Source: Saprospiraceae bacterium (GTDB lineage: Bacteria > Bacteroidota > Bacteroidia > Chitinophagales > Saprospiraceae). From it: 64,000 nucleotides of DNA. The notes beneath the pieces were generated by a model. The model was not told the DNA's origin. It did no database searches and worked only from the letters and a program-made list of their open reading frames with translations. Location of the stretch: NCBI GenBank assembly GCA_022841745.1, contig JALHQW010000024.1, forward strand, positions 28,266 to 92,265, in the 5' to 3' direction. Position 1 is the stretch's first letter, and each line of letters starts with the position of its first letter. The translations under genes were made by a program, and so were the position numbers. Shown piece by piece: positions 35,249 to 42,633 of this stretch.

Positions 35249-35869
35249 ATGGAAGCGATTGCCACCAAACCAATAACGAAAAGACCTGCGAAAACCCTGC
35301 CGGAGGAATTGGTTTATGAAACCATTGCCGGGCGGGTGTTCTATCGAAAAGGCTATCGGGAGGTGCTCAACAAAACAAAAACCATCGAGGAAATCATGGG
35401 CTCCAGCGGACTACAATCTATCATGGTCAGTTACTTGATGAAAACGCTATTTAAACTTGATAATGAGAAGTATTGGATACTTTCCAACGAAATCGGCCTT
35501 CATATTGACCACCGCAACAACCCTGTTTCCGACATCGGCATTTTCGATGTAAATGTGCTGACCCCGGATTTGGTTGACATTCACTACGTCAGCGTCCCTG
35601 CCAAGGTATTTATCGAAGTGGATATCCGTGCCAACGTGGACGACATCGGCGAAACGGGCTATATCAACTTGAAAACCCAAGCGTTGTTCAGTTTTGGCGC
35701 TGAGAAGGTCATTTGGATTTTGTCCAATATCCAGAAAGTTATCGTTGCTGAAAAGGGTGAGCCAACTTGGCCGTGGTCTGATTGGAACGAAGATATTGAA
35801 GTGCTGGATGGCATCGCTTTCAACGTTGGGCAATACCTCACCAAGAAAGGCATCAACCCCGTCAAGTAA
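35249..35869 (+). CDS. Uma2-family predicted nuclease 2
   Basis: Protein of 206 residues of the Uma2/DUF820 superfamily, a different subgroup from that at 6741. It has LVYETIAGRVFYRKGYREVL and IMGSSGLQ at the N-terminus, and PVSDIGIFDVNVLTPD with the Asp and VPAKVFIEVDIRAN with the E-x-D element expected for a PD-(D/E)XK core. KTQALFSFGAEKVIWIL follows. The function is unknown. Its TAA stop is joined directly to a CACGGTCTGCCAGACCGTG palindrome. Confidence 0.82.
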   Translation: MEAIATKPITKRPAKTLPEELVYETIAGRVFYRKGYREVLNKTKTIEEIMGSSGLQSIMVSYLMKTLFKLDNEKYWILSNEIGLHIDHRNNPVSDIGIFDVNVLTPDLVDIHYVSVPAKVFIEVDIRANVDDIGETGYINLKTQALFSFGAEKVIWILSNIQKVIVAEKGEPTWPWSDWNEDIEVLDGIAFNVGQYLTKKGINPVK

Positions 35870-35888
35870 CACGGTCTGCCAGACCGTG
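35867..35888. repeat. CACGGTCTGCCAGACCGTG palindrome at the Uma2 stop
   Basis: The element at 35870-35888 follows TAA (35867-35869) without a gap. Confidence 0.85.
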
Positions 35889-35930
35889 CTTTCCCATTAA
35901 AGGATTCCGAGCAAGTTATGAAAGTGCAGA

Positions 35931-36146
35931 AGCACGGACTGCCAGTCCGTGTTACACCGGAAGCACGGACTGGCAGTCCGTGTTACACCGGAAGCACGGA
36001 CTGGCAGTCCGTGTTACACCGGAAGCACGGACTGCCAGTCCGTGTTACACCGGAAGCACGGACTGGCAGTCCGTGTTACACCGGAAGCACGGACTGGCAG
36101 TCCGTGTTACACCGGAAGCACGGACTGCCAGTCCGTGTTACACCAG
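35931..36146. repeat. Tandem array of seven 31-bp hairpin units
   Basis: Units start at 35931, 35962, 35993, 36024, 36055, 36086 and 36117. Each is AGCACGGACTG(S)CAGTCCGTG plus the linker TTACACCGGA. The central triplet reads GCC, GGC, GGC, GCC, GGC, GGC, GCC, so hairpin orientation follows a 93-bp higher-order period. The last unit supplies the stop codon of the patatin gene. There are no unique spacers, so this is not a CRISPR array. Confidence 0.92.
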
Positions 36147-36905
36147 CGCCGCCAACTCCGCCCGCTTCTCATGCGCTGCCTTGTATCCCAGCTCAAACAT
36201 TTCATCGAAATGCCCACGGTCGAAGGTGCCAAAGTTATTGAGGTCAGGTGTTACCACTACGTTGCACAGGTGGTACTTGTGGATGGTGTGGTGGTGGATG
36301 CTCAAGTGGAACAACCGCTCCATGACCGAGAGGGTGTTCCTGATGTCGCTTAGTTGCAGGTCTTTAAATGGGTGGACGTTTGAACCAATTATCAGTTCGC
36401 ACTCGCCAGCCAGCGGCTCCACAGGGAAGTTGTTCAACGCGCCGCCGTCGGTGTAGAGCTGTCCCTCAATTTCCACGGGGGTGAACACCACGGGGAAGGC
36501 CGCCGAGGCCAAAATCGGGCGGATGAGTTGACCGTTCGAAAAAGTTCGCGGCTTGCCCTTCACCATATCGGTTGCCGTGACGTAGAGCTTCGTTTTCAGT
36601 GCTCCGAAGTCGTCGTCTGGCAACAGCTCTTTCAAGACGGGATAAAACTTATCGGTATCTAGGAACCCGGGTTTACGGGAAGCAAAAAGGCCGAGCTTAA
36701 AGATGGGGGTATTCCTGAAAAAATCGAGGATGGTGCTAACCGAGTGCCCCGCAGCCCGCAAGGCACCGACAATTGCACCAGCACTGGTACCGGAAATTGC
36801 CGTAGGTTCAATGCCCATCTCTTCGAGGACTTTCAGCAGCCCAAGATGGGCAACGCCACGCACGCCGCCGCCAGAGAGTACGAGGCCGATGGAAGGGGAG
36901 GTCAT
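36138..36905 (-). CDS. Patatin-like phospholipase
   Basis: Predicted lipid acyl hydrolase of 255 residues with a Ser-Asp catalytic dyad. The oxyanion loop is SGGGVRGVAHLG, the nucleophile Ser41 lies in GTSAG, and the Asp of the DGG motif is residue 153 (LYTDGGALNNFPVEPL). There is no signal peptide or membrane helix, so it is probably cytoplasmic or peripherally membrane-bound. It is encoded 91 bp downstream of the TonB receptor on the same strand and may be co-transcribed with it. Its TAA stop is formed by the last unit of the 31-bp hairpin array. Confidence 0.9.
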   Translation of the reverse strand: MTSPSIGLVLSGGGVRGVAHLGLLKVLEEMGIEPTAISGTSAGAIVGALRAAGHSVSTILDFFRNTPIFKLGLFASRKPGFLDTDKFYPVLKELLPDDDFGALKTKLYVTATDMVKGKPRTFSNGQLIRPILASAAFPVVFTPVEIEGQLYTDGGALNNFPVEPLAGECELIIGSNVHPFKDLQLSDIRNTLSVMERLFHLSIHHHTIHKYHLCNVVVTPDLNNFGTFDRGHFDEMFELGYKAAHEKRAELAALV

Positions 36906-36996
36906 GATGATTGCGGATTAGTTGATTGCGGATTGCGGATTGAATGAAGCATTTGCGAAAATAGGATGTTTTCATTGCAAAGCAAACATCCGCTTA

Positions 36997-39726
36997 TCAC
37001 CATTGCGAAATGACAAAAAAACTGGGGGTTGACCTTGCAGCAATGCGCGAAAGCTCCTTGACCGTATAGGGTGACTGGTCATCGGGTGGTGATTGGAGCA
37101 AGTAGTCCTTGTCGAGGATGTTTTGACGGTTGGTGAAATTGTAGATGGCAATGCCGAGCTTTCCGTTGTTGCGGCGCTTTTGCCATTTCCAGGTGACGCT
37201 GAGGTCGAGCCGTGCAAGCCCTTCGAGCCGGTTAGTGTTGAGTCGCTCAAAATAGAGCCTGCGTTCTATTCCGTCGGGGCAACTGGCGCAAGGAGTTTCA
37301 AAGATGCTGGGCGTTGGGGAATAGGGGATGCCGCTGCGGAGGTGCAGGTTGGCGGAGAACTCCCATTTTCTAAGGGTATAGGTGTTGACGAAATTGATGC
37401 GGCTTCGGATGTCGTGCCGGGCAGGGTAGGGCAAGCCGAGGTTGAGTTCCGGGAACCTCAATTCCACTTTGCTGAGCGAATAGGAAAGCCACAGGCTGTA
37501 TTTGGCCCAGCGTTTTCGCCATAGGACGTCCAGCCCTGCTGCTTTGCTTTCCCCATCGAAAAAATTGGTGCCGAAACTGCTTTCCAACAATAGGTTGGCC
37601 GTGGTGAGGTTGCGGTTTCGCTTCCAATAAACTTCCAAATCGAGCAAGGTGTTGCTGGTCTCCTTGCCGATGCCGAGGGTATATTGCCAAAGTTCCTGTG
37701 CGGGAGTGTTCTCGCTTGCCAAAGCCCAGAGCGGCTCGCCGATGCCGAGTTCGTTGAAATCAAGCATCTGGAAGACGAACTGCCAATAGCGCCCGACGCC
37801 GCCCTTCACTTGCCAACTGCCTGCTTGCTGCTTGCCCCAAGGGTACCAGTTGAAACTTATGCGAGGTTCGGTGTAGTTCAGTCCCCGCGCTGGGAACAGC
37901 GTGCCGCGCAGGCCAAGCGAGATGTTGAGCCGGTCGGTGGCTTGATAGCCAAATTCCGCATAAAAAGTATGTTGCGCGCTGCGCACCGTATCGTTCCAGA
38001 GGATATGGCTGGTCAACTCCACGGCATTGGTATCGGAATAGGCCAGGACGGCCTCTTGGGCGTTGTATTGGTAGCCAAACGATAGCCGCTGGCGCTCGTT
38101 CCGCTGCCAGTCGTGGTGGAAGTTGGACCTGAACTCCGTCATTCGGTTGTCCCTGTTCAAACGATAGGCAAAATCACGGTTGGGGTCGGTTGCGTTCCAA
38201 AGGAAGGCATAGGTATTCGAGAAGCCGCTGAGCGAGGCATGGTAGCGCACCTTGAACTTCGGCGACCAATTCGCCTTGTGCATCCAGGAAAGCCCGGTGT
38301 TCTGGGTGTCCATGACATCGTCGGTTTTGAAATAATCGGTGCTGTCGTTCTTCTCAAAATGATAGTCGAGGTGGTCGCCGGAGACGAAAAGGGTCAGTGC
38401 GTTTTCTGCCGCTTTTCTGGTGCGCCACCGTAGCTTGATATTGGCATCGCCAAAATTGAGGAAGGGGTTCCAGGTGTAGCGCTGGTCCTGTGCAGTGGCT
38501 TGCTGCCCGAAGTCCACCCGTCCATTTTGAAAGAGTTGCTTGAAGAAGTTTTGGTAGGCCGTTGCCTGCAAGCCGTCAATATAGCTGCGCCGAAAGGCGA
38601 TTAGCAACGCTATGCGTTCTTTTTTAAGGGGGATATCAACGTAGGCTTGGGTGCTGAGCAGGTTCATGCCGATGCCCCAGCGGGTTTTCGATGGAAAATC
38701 CTTTTTCGATGAAATATCAATCACGCTGGAATTGCGCCCGCCGTACTCCGCGCCGAAATTGCCGCGCCACACCTCCACTTGGTCCACGACGAAGGGGTTG
38801 AACGAGTCGTACAGCCCGAAGAAATGCCCCGTATGGTACACCGGTATGCCGTCGAGCATGACGAGGTTCTGGTCGGGGGTGCCGCCGCGCACGTTGAGGC
38901 GCGAGCCGCTCTCGTCGGCACTGCCGATGCCGGGCAACAGTTGCAGGCTGCGCAGCACGTCCGGCTCGCCCCAGCCGGGCAGGGTGGGCATTTTCTTTCG
39001 GTCAAATTTATAGCTCCCGCTCTCCGAAAGCCGGATCATGTCCGTTGCGAACTCGCTAATGATAACATCGGGCATGTTCACTGCATCGTACTTCAGGCGG
39101 TAGGTTTGGCATGGTTTAACGAGCAATGGCCGAACGACAAAAGCCTGCTGCCGATAACCCAAATAGCTGATTATCAGGGAGTCGTCTTTTGAGAAATCGC
39201 CTTCCAATTTAAACTTTCCATCCGCATCGGTAGCCGTGCCGTGTGGCGTGTCCTTGATGTGGGCGGTGGCACCGGGCAGTGGCTCGTTGGTTTCAGCGTC
39301 GAGGATGGTGCCGCAGAGGGCGAGGGAAGGTATAGGTTTTAGGATTTCAGGTTTCAGGGTTTCAGAGCCTGTCCCGATTTCTCGGGATTTCAGGGGGCTG
39401 CTGCTGCTTTGCGAAGTATCCAGTTTCTTTATCAAAACATATTTTTGATCAATCACCTCACAACCAAGCCCTGTGCCGCTCAGGGTGCGCTTCATGGCCT
39501 CTCGCAATGGCAATGCTTGAAACTGCACGGTGACGCGTACGCCTTTCAAGGCTTCGTCGTCGTAGGAGAAGGAGATGCCGCTGTTTTTTTCAAAAAAATC
39601 GAGCGCTGCGCGCAGGTCGGTGTTGCGAAAATTGGCGGAAAGGGTGGGGGAGGGCTGCTGGGCGGACAGGATATTTGCCCAAAACAGAAAGGACAGCACT
39701 AACATAGGAGCATTTCGGCAGCGCAT
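36997..39726 (-). CDS. TonB-dependent receptor with N-terminal STN domain (FecA-like transducer)
   Basis: Outer-membrane receptor of 909 residues. After the signal peptide an STN/secretin-like domain (LRAALDFFEKNSGISFSYDD, residues ~35-100) marks it as a transducer that signals to an anti-sigma factor. A CarboxypepD_reg-like domain (LDAETNEPLPGATAHIKDTP), plug (RLNVRGGTPDQNLVMLDGIP) and barrel ending in FFVISQW follow. The ECF sigma and FecR-like genes upstream on the same strand complete a FecIR-type circuit, though a KilA-N gene intervenes. A linker at about residues 105-135 (SREIGTGSETLKPEILKPIP) is encoded by the dispersed GTCCCGA and CTGAAA-type word repeats. The ligand is unknown. Confidence 0.9.
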   Translation of the reverse strand: MRCRNAPMLVLSFLFWANILSAQQPSPTLSANFRNTDLRAALDFFEKNSGISFSYDDEALKGVRVTVQFQALPLREAMKRTLSGTGLGCEVIDQKYVLIKKLDTSQSSSSPLKSREIGTGSETLKPEILKPIPSLALCGTILDAETNEPLPGATAHIKDTPHGTATDADGKFKLEGDFSKDDSLIISYLGYRQQAFVVRPLLVKPCQTYRLKYDAVNMPDVIISEFATDMIRLSESGSYKFDRKKMPTLPGWGEPDVLRSLQLLPGIGSADESGSRLNVRGGTPDQNLVMLDGIPVYHTGHFFGLYDSFNPFVVDQVEVWRGNFGAEYGGRNSSVIDISSKKDFPSKTRWGIGMNLLSTQAYVDIPLKKERIALLIAFRRSYIDGLQATAYQNFFKQLFQNGRVDFGQQATAQDQRYTWNPFLNFGDANIKLRWRTRKAAENALTLFVSGDHLDYHFEKNDSTDYFKTDDVMDTQNTGLSWMHKANWSPKFKVRYHASLSGFSNTYAFLWNATDPNRDFAYRLNRDNRMTEFRSNFHHDWQRNERQRLSFGYQYNAQEAVLAYSDTNAVELTSHILWNDTVRSAQHTFYAEFGYQATDRLNISLGLRGTLFPARGLNYTEPRISFNWYPWGKQQAGSWQVKGGVGRYWQFVFQMLDFNELGIGEPLWALASENTPAQELWQYTLGIGKETSNTLLDLEVYWKRNRNLTTANLLLESSFGTNFFDGESKAAGLDVLWRKRWAKYSLWLSYSLSKVELRFPELNLGLPYPARHDIRSRINFVNTYTLRKWEFSANLHLRSGIPYSPTPSIFETPCASCPDGIERRLYFERLNTNRLEGLARLDLSVTWKWQKRRNNGKLGIAIYNFTNRQNILDKDYLLQSPPDDQSPYTVKELSRIAARSTPSFFVISQW

Positions 39727-39740
39727 AAATTTTTCAGGAA

Positions 39741-40577
39741 CTATTCCAGCCGCTTGATTTCGTCCAAACTGCTGGTTTTGGTGATGATTTCCATTTGCTC
39801 GCGGGCCGTGTTGTTCAGGATTTCCAGCCGCTGGTCCTTAGGGCTGCCCCATTGAAGCAATTTGGAATTGAGGCTTTGCAGGTTGGAAAGCACCAATAGC
39901 TGTTCTACGCTGGCATGGTCGCGAATATTGCCCTTGGCATCGGGATTGGCAGCCCGCCATTCGCGGGCGGTCATTCCAAAAACAGCCAGGTTGAGCAGGT
40001 CGGCCTCGGTAGCTTGGTAGATGGCTTCGCGGTTGGTGTTCCAGTCGAGGGTTGGCACCAGGTTTTCCCGCACCGCACTGGAGTGGATGTGCCAATTGGT
40101 CTTGGCAATTTGTCGGCGCAAATCCCAGTTCGTTTGCAGCCGCCCAGACTCATCGTCCTTCAGCCGTTGGAATTCCCGTACAAGATAGAGGTAGAACGAA
40201 GGGTTGAGCCAACTGGCGAACTGCACGGCGATATCCTGATGGGCGTAGGTACCGCCGTACCTGCCCGCCTTGGCTGTTATGCCAATGGCATTGGTGAGGT
40301 CAATCCAGTCCTTGACGGAGAGAATGAAGTCGCTCAGGCCAGTCTCCGTTCTAATTCGGTGGAAATCCACCGAATTAAAACCAGGGTTGTTCAGACTTTC
40401 CCACAGGCCCAGGAATTCAATATTGGTTCGGTTTCGTAGGTAGTTCTTGATGATGTCGTTGGCGGGGGAGCGGCCATGCGCAGCAATATCGGTAAGGGAG
40501 ATATAGGCACCGGTATCGTGTTGTTGGAGCCGCACCTCAATATCCTGTACCTTGATAGTTGTTTGTTTGTTCGACAT
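39741..40577 (-). CDS. KilA-N domain protein 3, inserted in a FecIR-type operon
   Basis: Protein of 278 residues and a paralogue of the 24251 protein. The KilA-N domain shows YISLTDIAAHGRSPANDIIK, KAGRYGGTYAHQDIAVQFAS and WLNPSFYLYLVREFQRL. The shared C-terminal block is ATEADLLNLAVFGMTAREWR...NIRDHASVEQLLVLSNLQ. It lies 80 bp after the fecR-like gene and 14 bp before the STN receptor start, all on one strand, so it would be co-transcribed with both. KilA-N genes are not normal parts of such operons. Its product may bind DNA; no target is known. Confidence 0.87.
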   Translation of the reverse strand: MSNKQTTIKVQDIEVRLQQHDTGAYISLTDIAAHGRSPANDIIKNYLRNRTNIEFLGLWESLNNPGFNSVDFHRIRTETGLSDFILSVKDWIDLTNAIGITAKAGRYGGTYAHQDIAVQFASWLNPSFYLYLVREFQRLKDDESGRLQTNWDLRRQIAKTNWHIHSSAVRENLVPTLDWNTNREAIYQATEADLLNLAVFGMTAREWRAANPDAKGNIRDHASVEQLLVLSNLQSLNSKLLQWGSPKDQRLEILNNTAREQMEIITKTSSLDEIKRLE

Positions 40578-40657
40578 CTTTTTGTTGTGGCTTTCCTTTA
40601 AATGATGGACTTGGCTGACCCATCAAATTTGAAGGGGTTAAAAACGACCGTCGGTCA

Positions 40658-41806
40658 TTATTTCACCCACACTGTGTCCCCCCTAACCTCGCAGTTCAAA
40701 TCCATTGGTTTGCATACCATCTGCACGGCCTTTTCAAGGCTACCATGCACGAACTTGCCGGAGAACGTGCGCCCCTCAAGGCTATCGGCCAGCACGAGCA
40801 CGCCGTACTGCCGCTCCAGTTCCTCAAAGACCCGGCCCAGTGGCGTACTGCGGAAGGTGCTCTCGCCCTTGAACCAGTTGGGATAAGAGGCTAGCCCTTG
40901 CCGTTTTTGCATCTTGCCCCCCAATATGGACACTTGTTCGCCCTTCTTCAGCAACACCCGCTCCGTTTGCTCTGGGTTGATGACCTGTACCTTGCCTTCG
41001 GCGCACTTCACTTCCAGTTCGTTGCCGCGGGCATAGACATTGAACACTGTTCCCACCACCTCTACTGTGCCCTGTTCGGTACGCACGGAGAAGGTCTTGC
41101 CTTTTTTTGCCTTGAAATAAGCTTCGCCTTCCAGCACCACCGTGCGTCCATCCGTCCAGTCGCTGGCCGTGAAGCCGAGCTTCGACATGGCGTTCAGCGT
41201 CGCCACCGAGCCGTCGGGCAACTTCACTTCCTTTTTCTCGCCTGCCTTGGTCACATAGTCGGTATCGGTAAAGCTGAACTGGTCGCGCCCGGCGAACCAC
41301 CAAATGCCGACCACGCCTAAGAGGATTGCTGCGGCCATAGTTAAGTATTTACGATTTACGATAGACGGTTGACGATGGACGGTTTGGAGTGTCGGGTTTG
41401 CGGCTTGTTTTGCTCCGATTTCGACGATTTTGGCTTCGGGCTGTTTGGGTGCCACCGGCAATGGGGCGGGTGCTTCTTCTTTCTGTTCGTCGGATTGGGT
41501 AGCATCCAAACTGCCATCCCGATGGGTTGGGACAAAATCTGCGGACTGCGGGCTGTCAACTGCGGACTGTGGACTGCCGACTGCCAACTGCGGACTCAAT
41601 TTCTGCCAAGCAAGGGTAGGGGAGAACTCCTCCATCTCCATGCCTTCGAGGGCGTGCAACATCTCCACGTAATCGGGGTACTCCTCCAGGTTGCGGAGCG
41701 CCTCCAAGTCCTCTTGCGAGAGGTCGCCAGCCAACCAGCGGGCCAACAACGTGTCGTCGTCGCTGCCTTCCGGCTTAAGGATATTATCGTGGTCGTTATT
41801 TTCCAT
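40658..41806 (-). CDS. FecR-family anti-sigma factor
   Basis: Inner-membrane sigma regulator of 382 residues. The cytoplasmic N-terminus (LLARWLAGDLSQEDLEALRN) would hold the ECF sigma factor. One transmembrane helix follows at about 155-172 (AAAILLGVVGIWWFAG). The periplasmic part contains the FecR domain (KKEVKLPDGSVATLNAMSKL...EGEAYFKAKKGKTFSVRT...GTVFNVYA) and a C-terminal DUF4974 (PLGRVFEELERQYGV). Between residues ~75 and 150 the linker contains translated word repeats (QLAVGSPQSAVDSPQSADF, then a segment derived from GTCAACCGTCTATCGTAAAT). The signal should come from the STN receptor at 36997. Confidence 0.9.
   Translation of the reverse strand: MENNDHDNILKPEGSDDDTLLARWLAGDLSQEDLEALRNLEEYPDYVEMLHALEGMEMEEFSPTLAWQKLSPQLAVGSPQSAVDSPQSADFVPTHRDGSLDATQSDEQKEEAPAPLPVAPKQPEAKIVEIGAKQAANPTLQTVHRQPSIVNRKYLTMAAAILLGVVGIWWFAGRDQFSFTDTDYVTKAGEKKEVKLPDGSVATLNAMSKLGFTASDWTDGRTVVLEGEAYFKAKKGKTFSVRTEQGTVEVVGTVFNVYARGNELEVKCAEGKVQVINPEQTERVLLKKGEQVSILGGKMQKRQGLASYPNWFKGESTFRSTPLGRVFEELERQYGVLVLADSLEGRTFSGKFVHGSLEKAVQMVCKPMDLNCEVRGDTVWVK
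41349..41600. repeat. Word-like repeats translated within the fecR-like gene
   Basis: Two stretches: ACGATTTACGATAGACGGTT near 41349, and 41515-41600 with GGTTGGGACAAAATCTGC followed by GGACTGCGGGCTGTCAACTG-type near-repeats. Both keep the frame open and fall in the linker around the membrane helix. Confidence 0.65.
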
Positions 41807-41887
41807 TTTTCTTTTTCTCTTTTGATTAAACGACTGGCCAGTGTTTTACCCTACTGCCCCAATCCGCAATCCCCTAATCCGCAATCG

Positions 41888-42406
41888 CTAAATTCCCTTC
41901 AAAATCTGCCGCAGCTCCACCAACGCCAAGTGCATCCGTTTTTCGACGGCCTTCACCGAGAGGTCGAGGCGCTCGGCGATTTCGGCGTACTTCATTTTGT
42001 CCATACGGTTCATCAGGAAGACGATGCGCTGATTTTCGGGCAGCTTCGCAATGGCCGTTTCCAGTCGGTCCTGCAGTTCCTTGGTTTCGAGGTCGAAATG
42101 GGGGTTTTCCTCCGAGGCTTCCTCCATGGGGGCTTGCCGCTGGAATTTCAGCACCACTTGTTCGTGCTTTTTTTCATCCAAAAACAAATTGCCGGAAACG
42201 GCAAACAGGTAGCTCTTCACTTTTTCGACGGGCACCTTGGCGCAATCGCGCCAGAGGCGCAAGAAAGCCTCTTGCATCAGGTCCTCGGCCTCGCTGGCTG
42301 CAGCACCCTTGTAGCAAAGGAAGTTGCGCACGTGTCGGCTATGCGCATAGAAGAGTTCCCGATAGGTAGGCTCGTGGCAGACGTTTTTTTGCGGGAGTGG
42401 TTCCAT
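41888..42406 (-). CDS. ECF RNA polymerase sigma factor (FecI-like)
   Basis: Extracytoplasmic-function sigma factor of 172 residues from the ATG at 42406; upstream starts at 42424 and 42448 would add a repeat-derived tail. Region 2 is seen as LFYAHSRHVRNFLCYKGAAA, ASEAEDLMQEAFLRLWRD and VKSYLFAVSGNLFLDEKKH. Region 4 is LPENQRIVFLMNRMDKMKYAEIAERLDLSVKAVEKRMHLAL, the promoter -35 reading helix. The fecR-like gene follows after 81 bp. It should direct transcription of the receptor at 36997. Confidence 0.92.
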   Translation of the reverse strand: MEPLPQKNVCHEPTYRELFYAHSRHVRNFLCYKGAAASEAEDLMQEAFLRLWRDCAKVPVEKVKSYLFAVSGNLFLDEKKHEQVVLKFQRQAPMEEASEENPHFDLETKELQDRLETAIAKLPENQRIVFLMNRMDKMKYAEIAERLDLSVKAVEKRMHLALVELRQILKGI

Positions 42407-42437
42407 GGGGCAAAGGTAAGACATGGTTTCATTGCTA

Positions 42438-42474
42438 CATGGCTTCATTGTTACATTGTAACAATGAAGCCATG
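42438..42474. repeat. Perfect 17-bp inverted repeat in the divergent sigma/DUF1800 spacer
   Basis: CATGGCTTCATTGTTAC, loop ATT, GTAACAATGAAGCCATG. Further ATGGTTTCATTG and ACCATGAAACCATG words surround it. Confidence 0.8.
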
Positions 42475-42633
42475 AAACAATTTAACCATGAAACCATGCA
42501 GCCATGAAAATTCCGGTAGGGTTTTTTCTGTTAAGTTCGTTCATTTGTAAACTTTCCATAAAACCGGCACATCCTCTAATTTTCCCGAAGATTTTCCGAC
42601 ACCAAAAAGCCATTTCACCAAACTACATCCAAC

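Noticed and set aside
35931..36146. Regularly spaced repeats that might be a CRISPR array
   Set aside because: The 31-bp units are contiguous with constant linkers and no unique spacers, and no cas genes are present.
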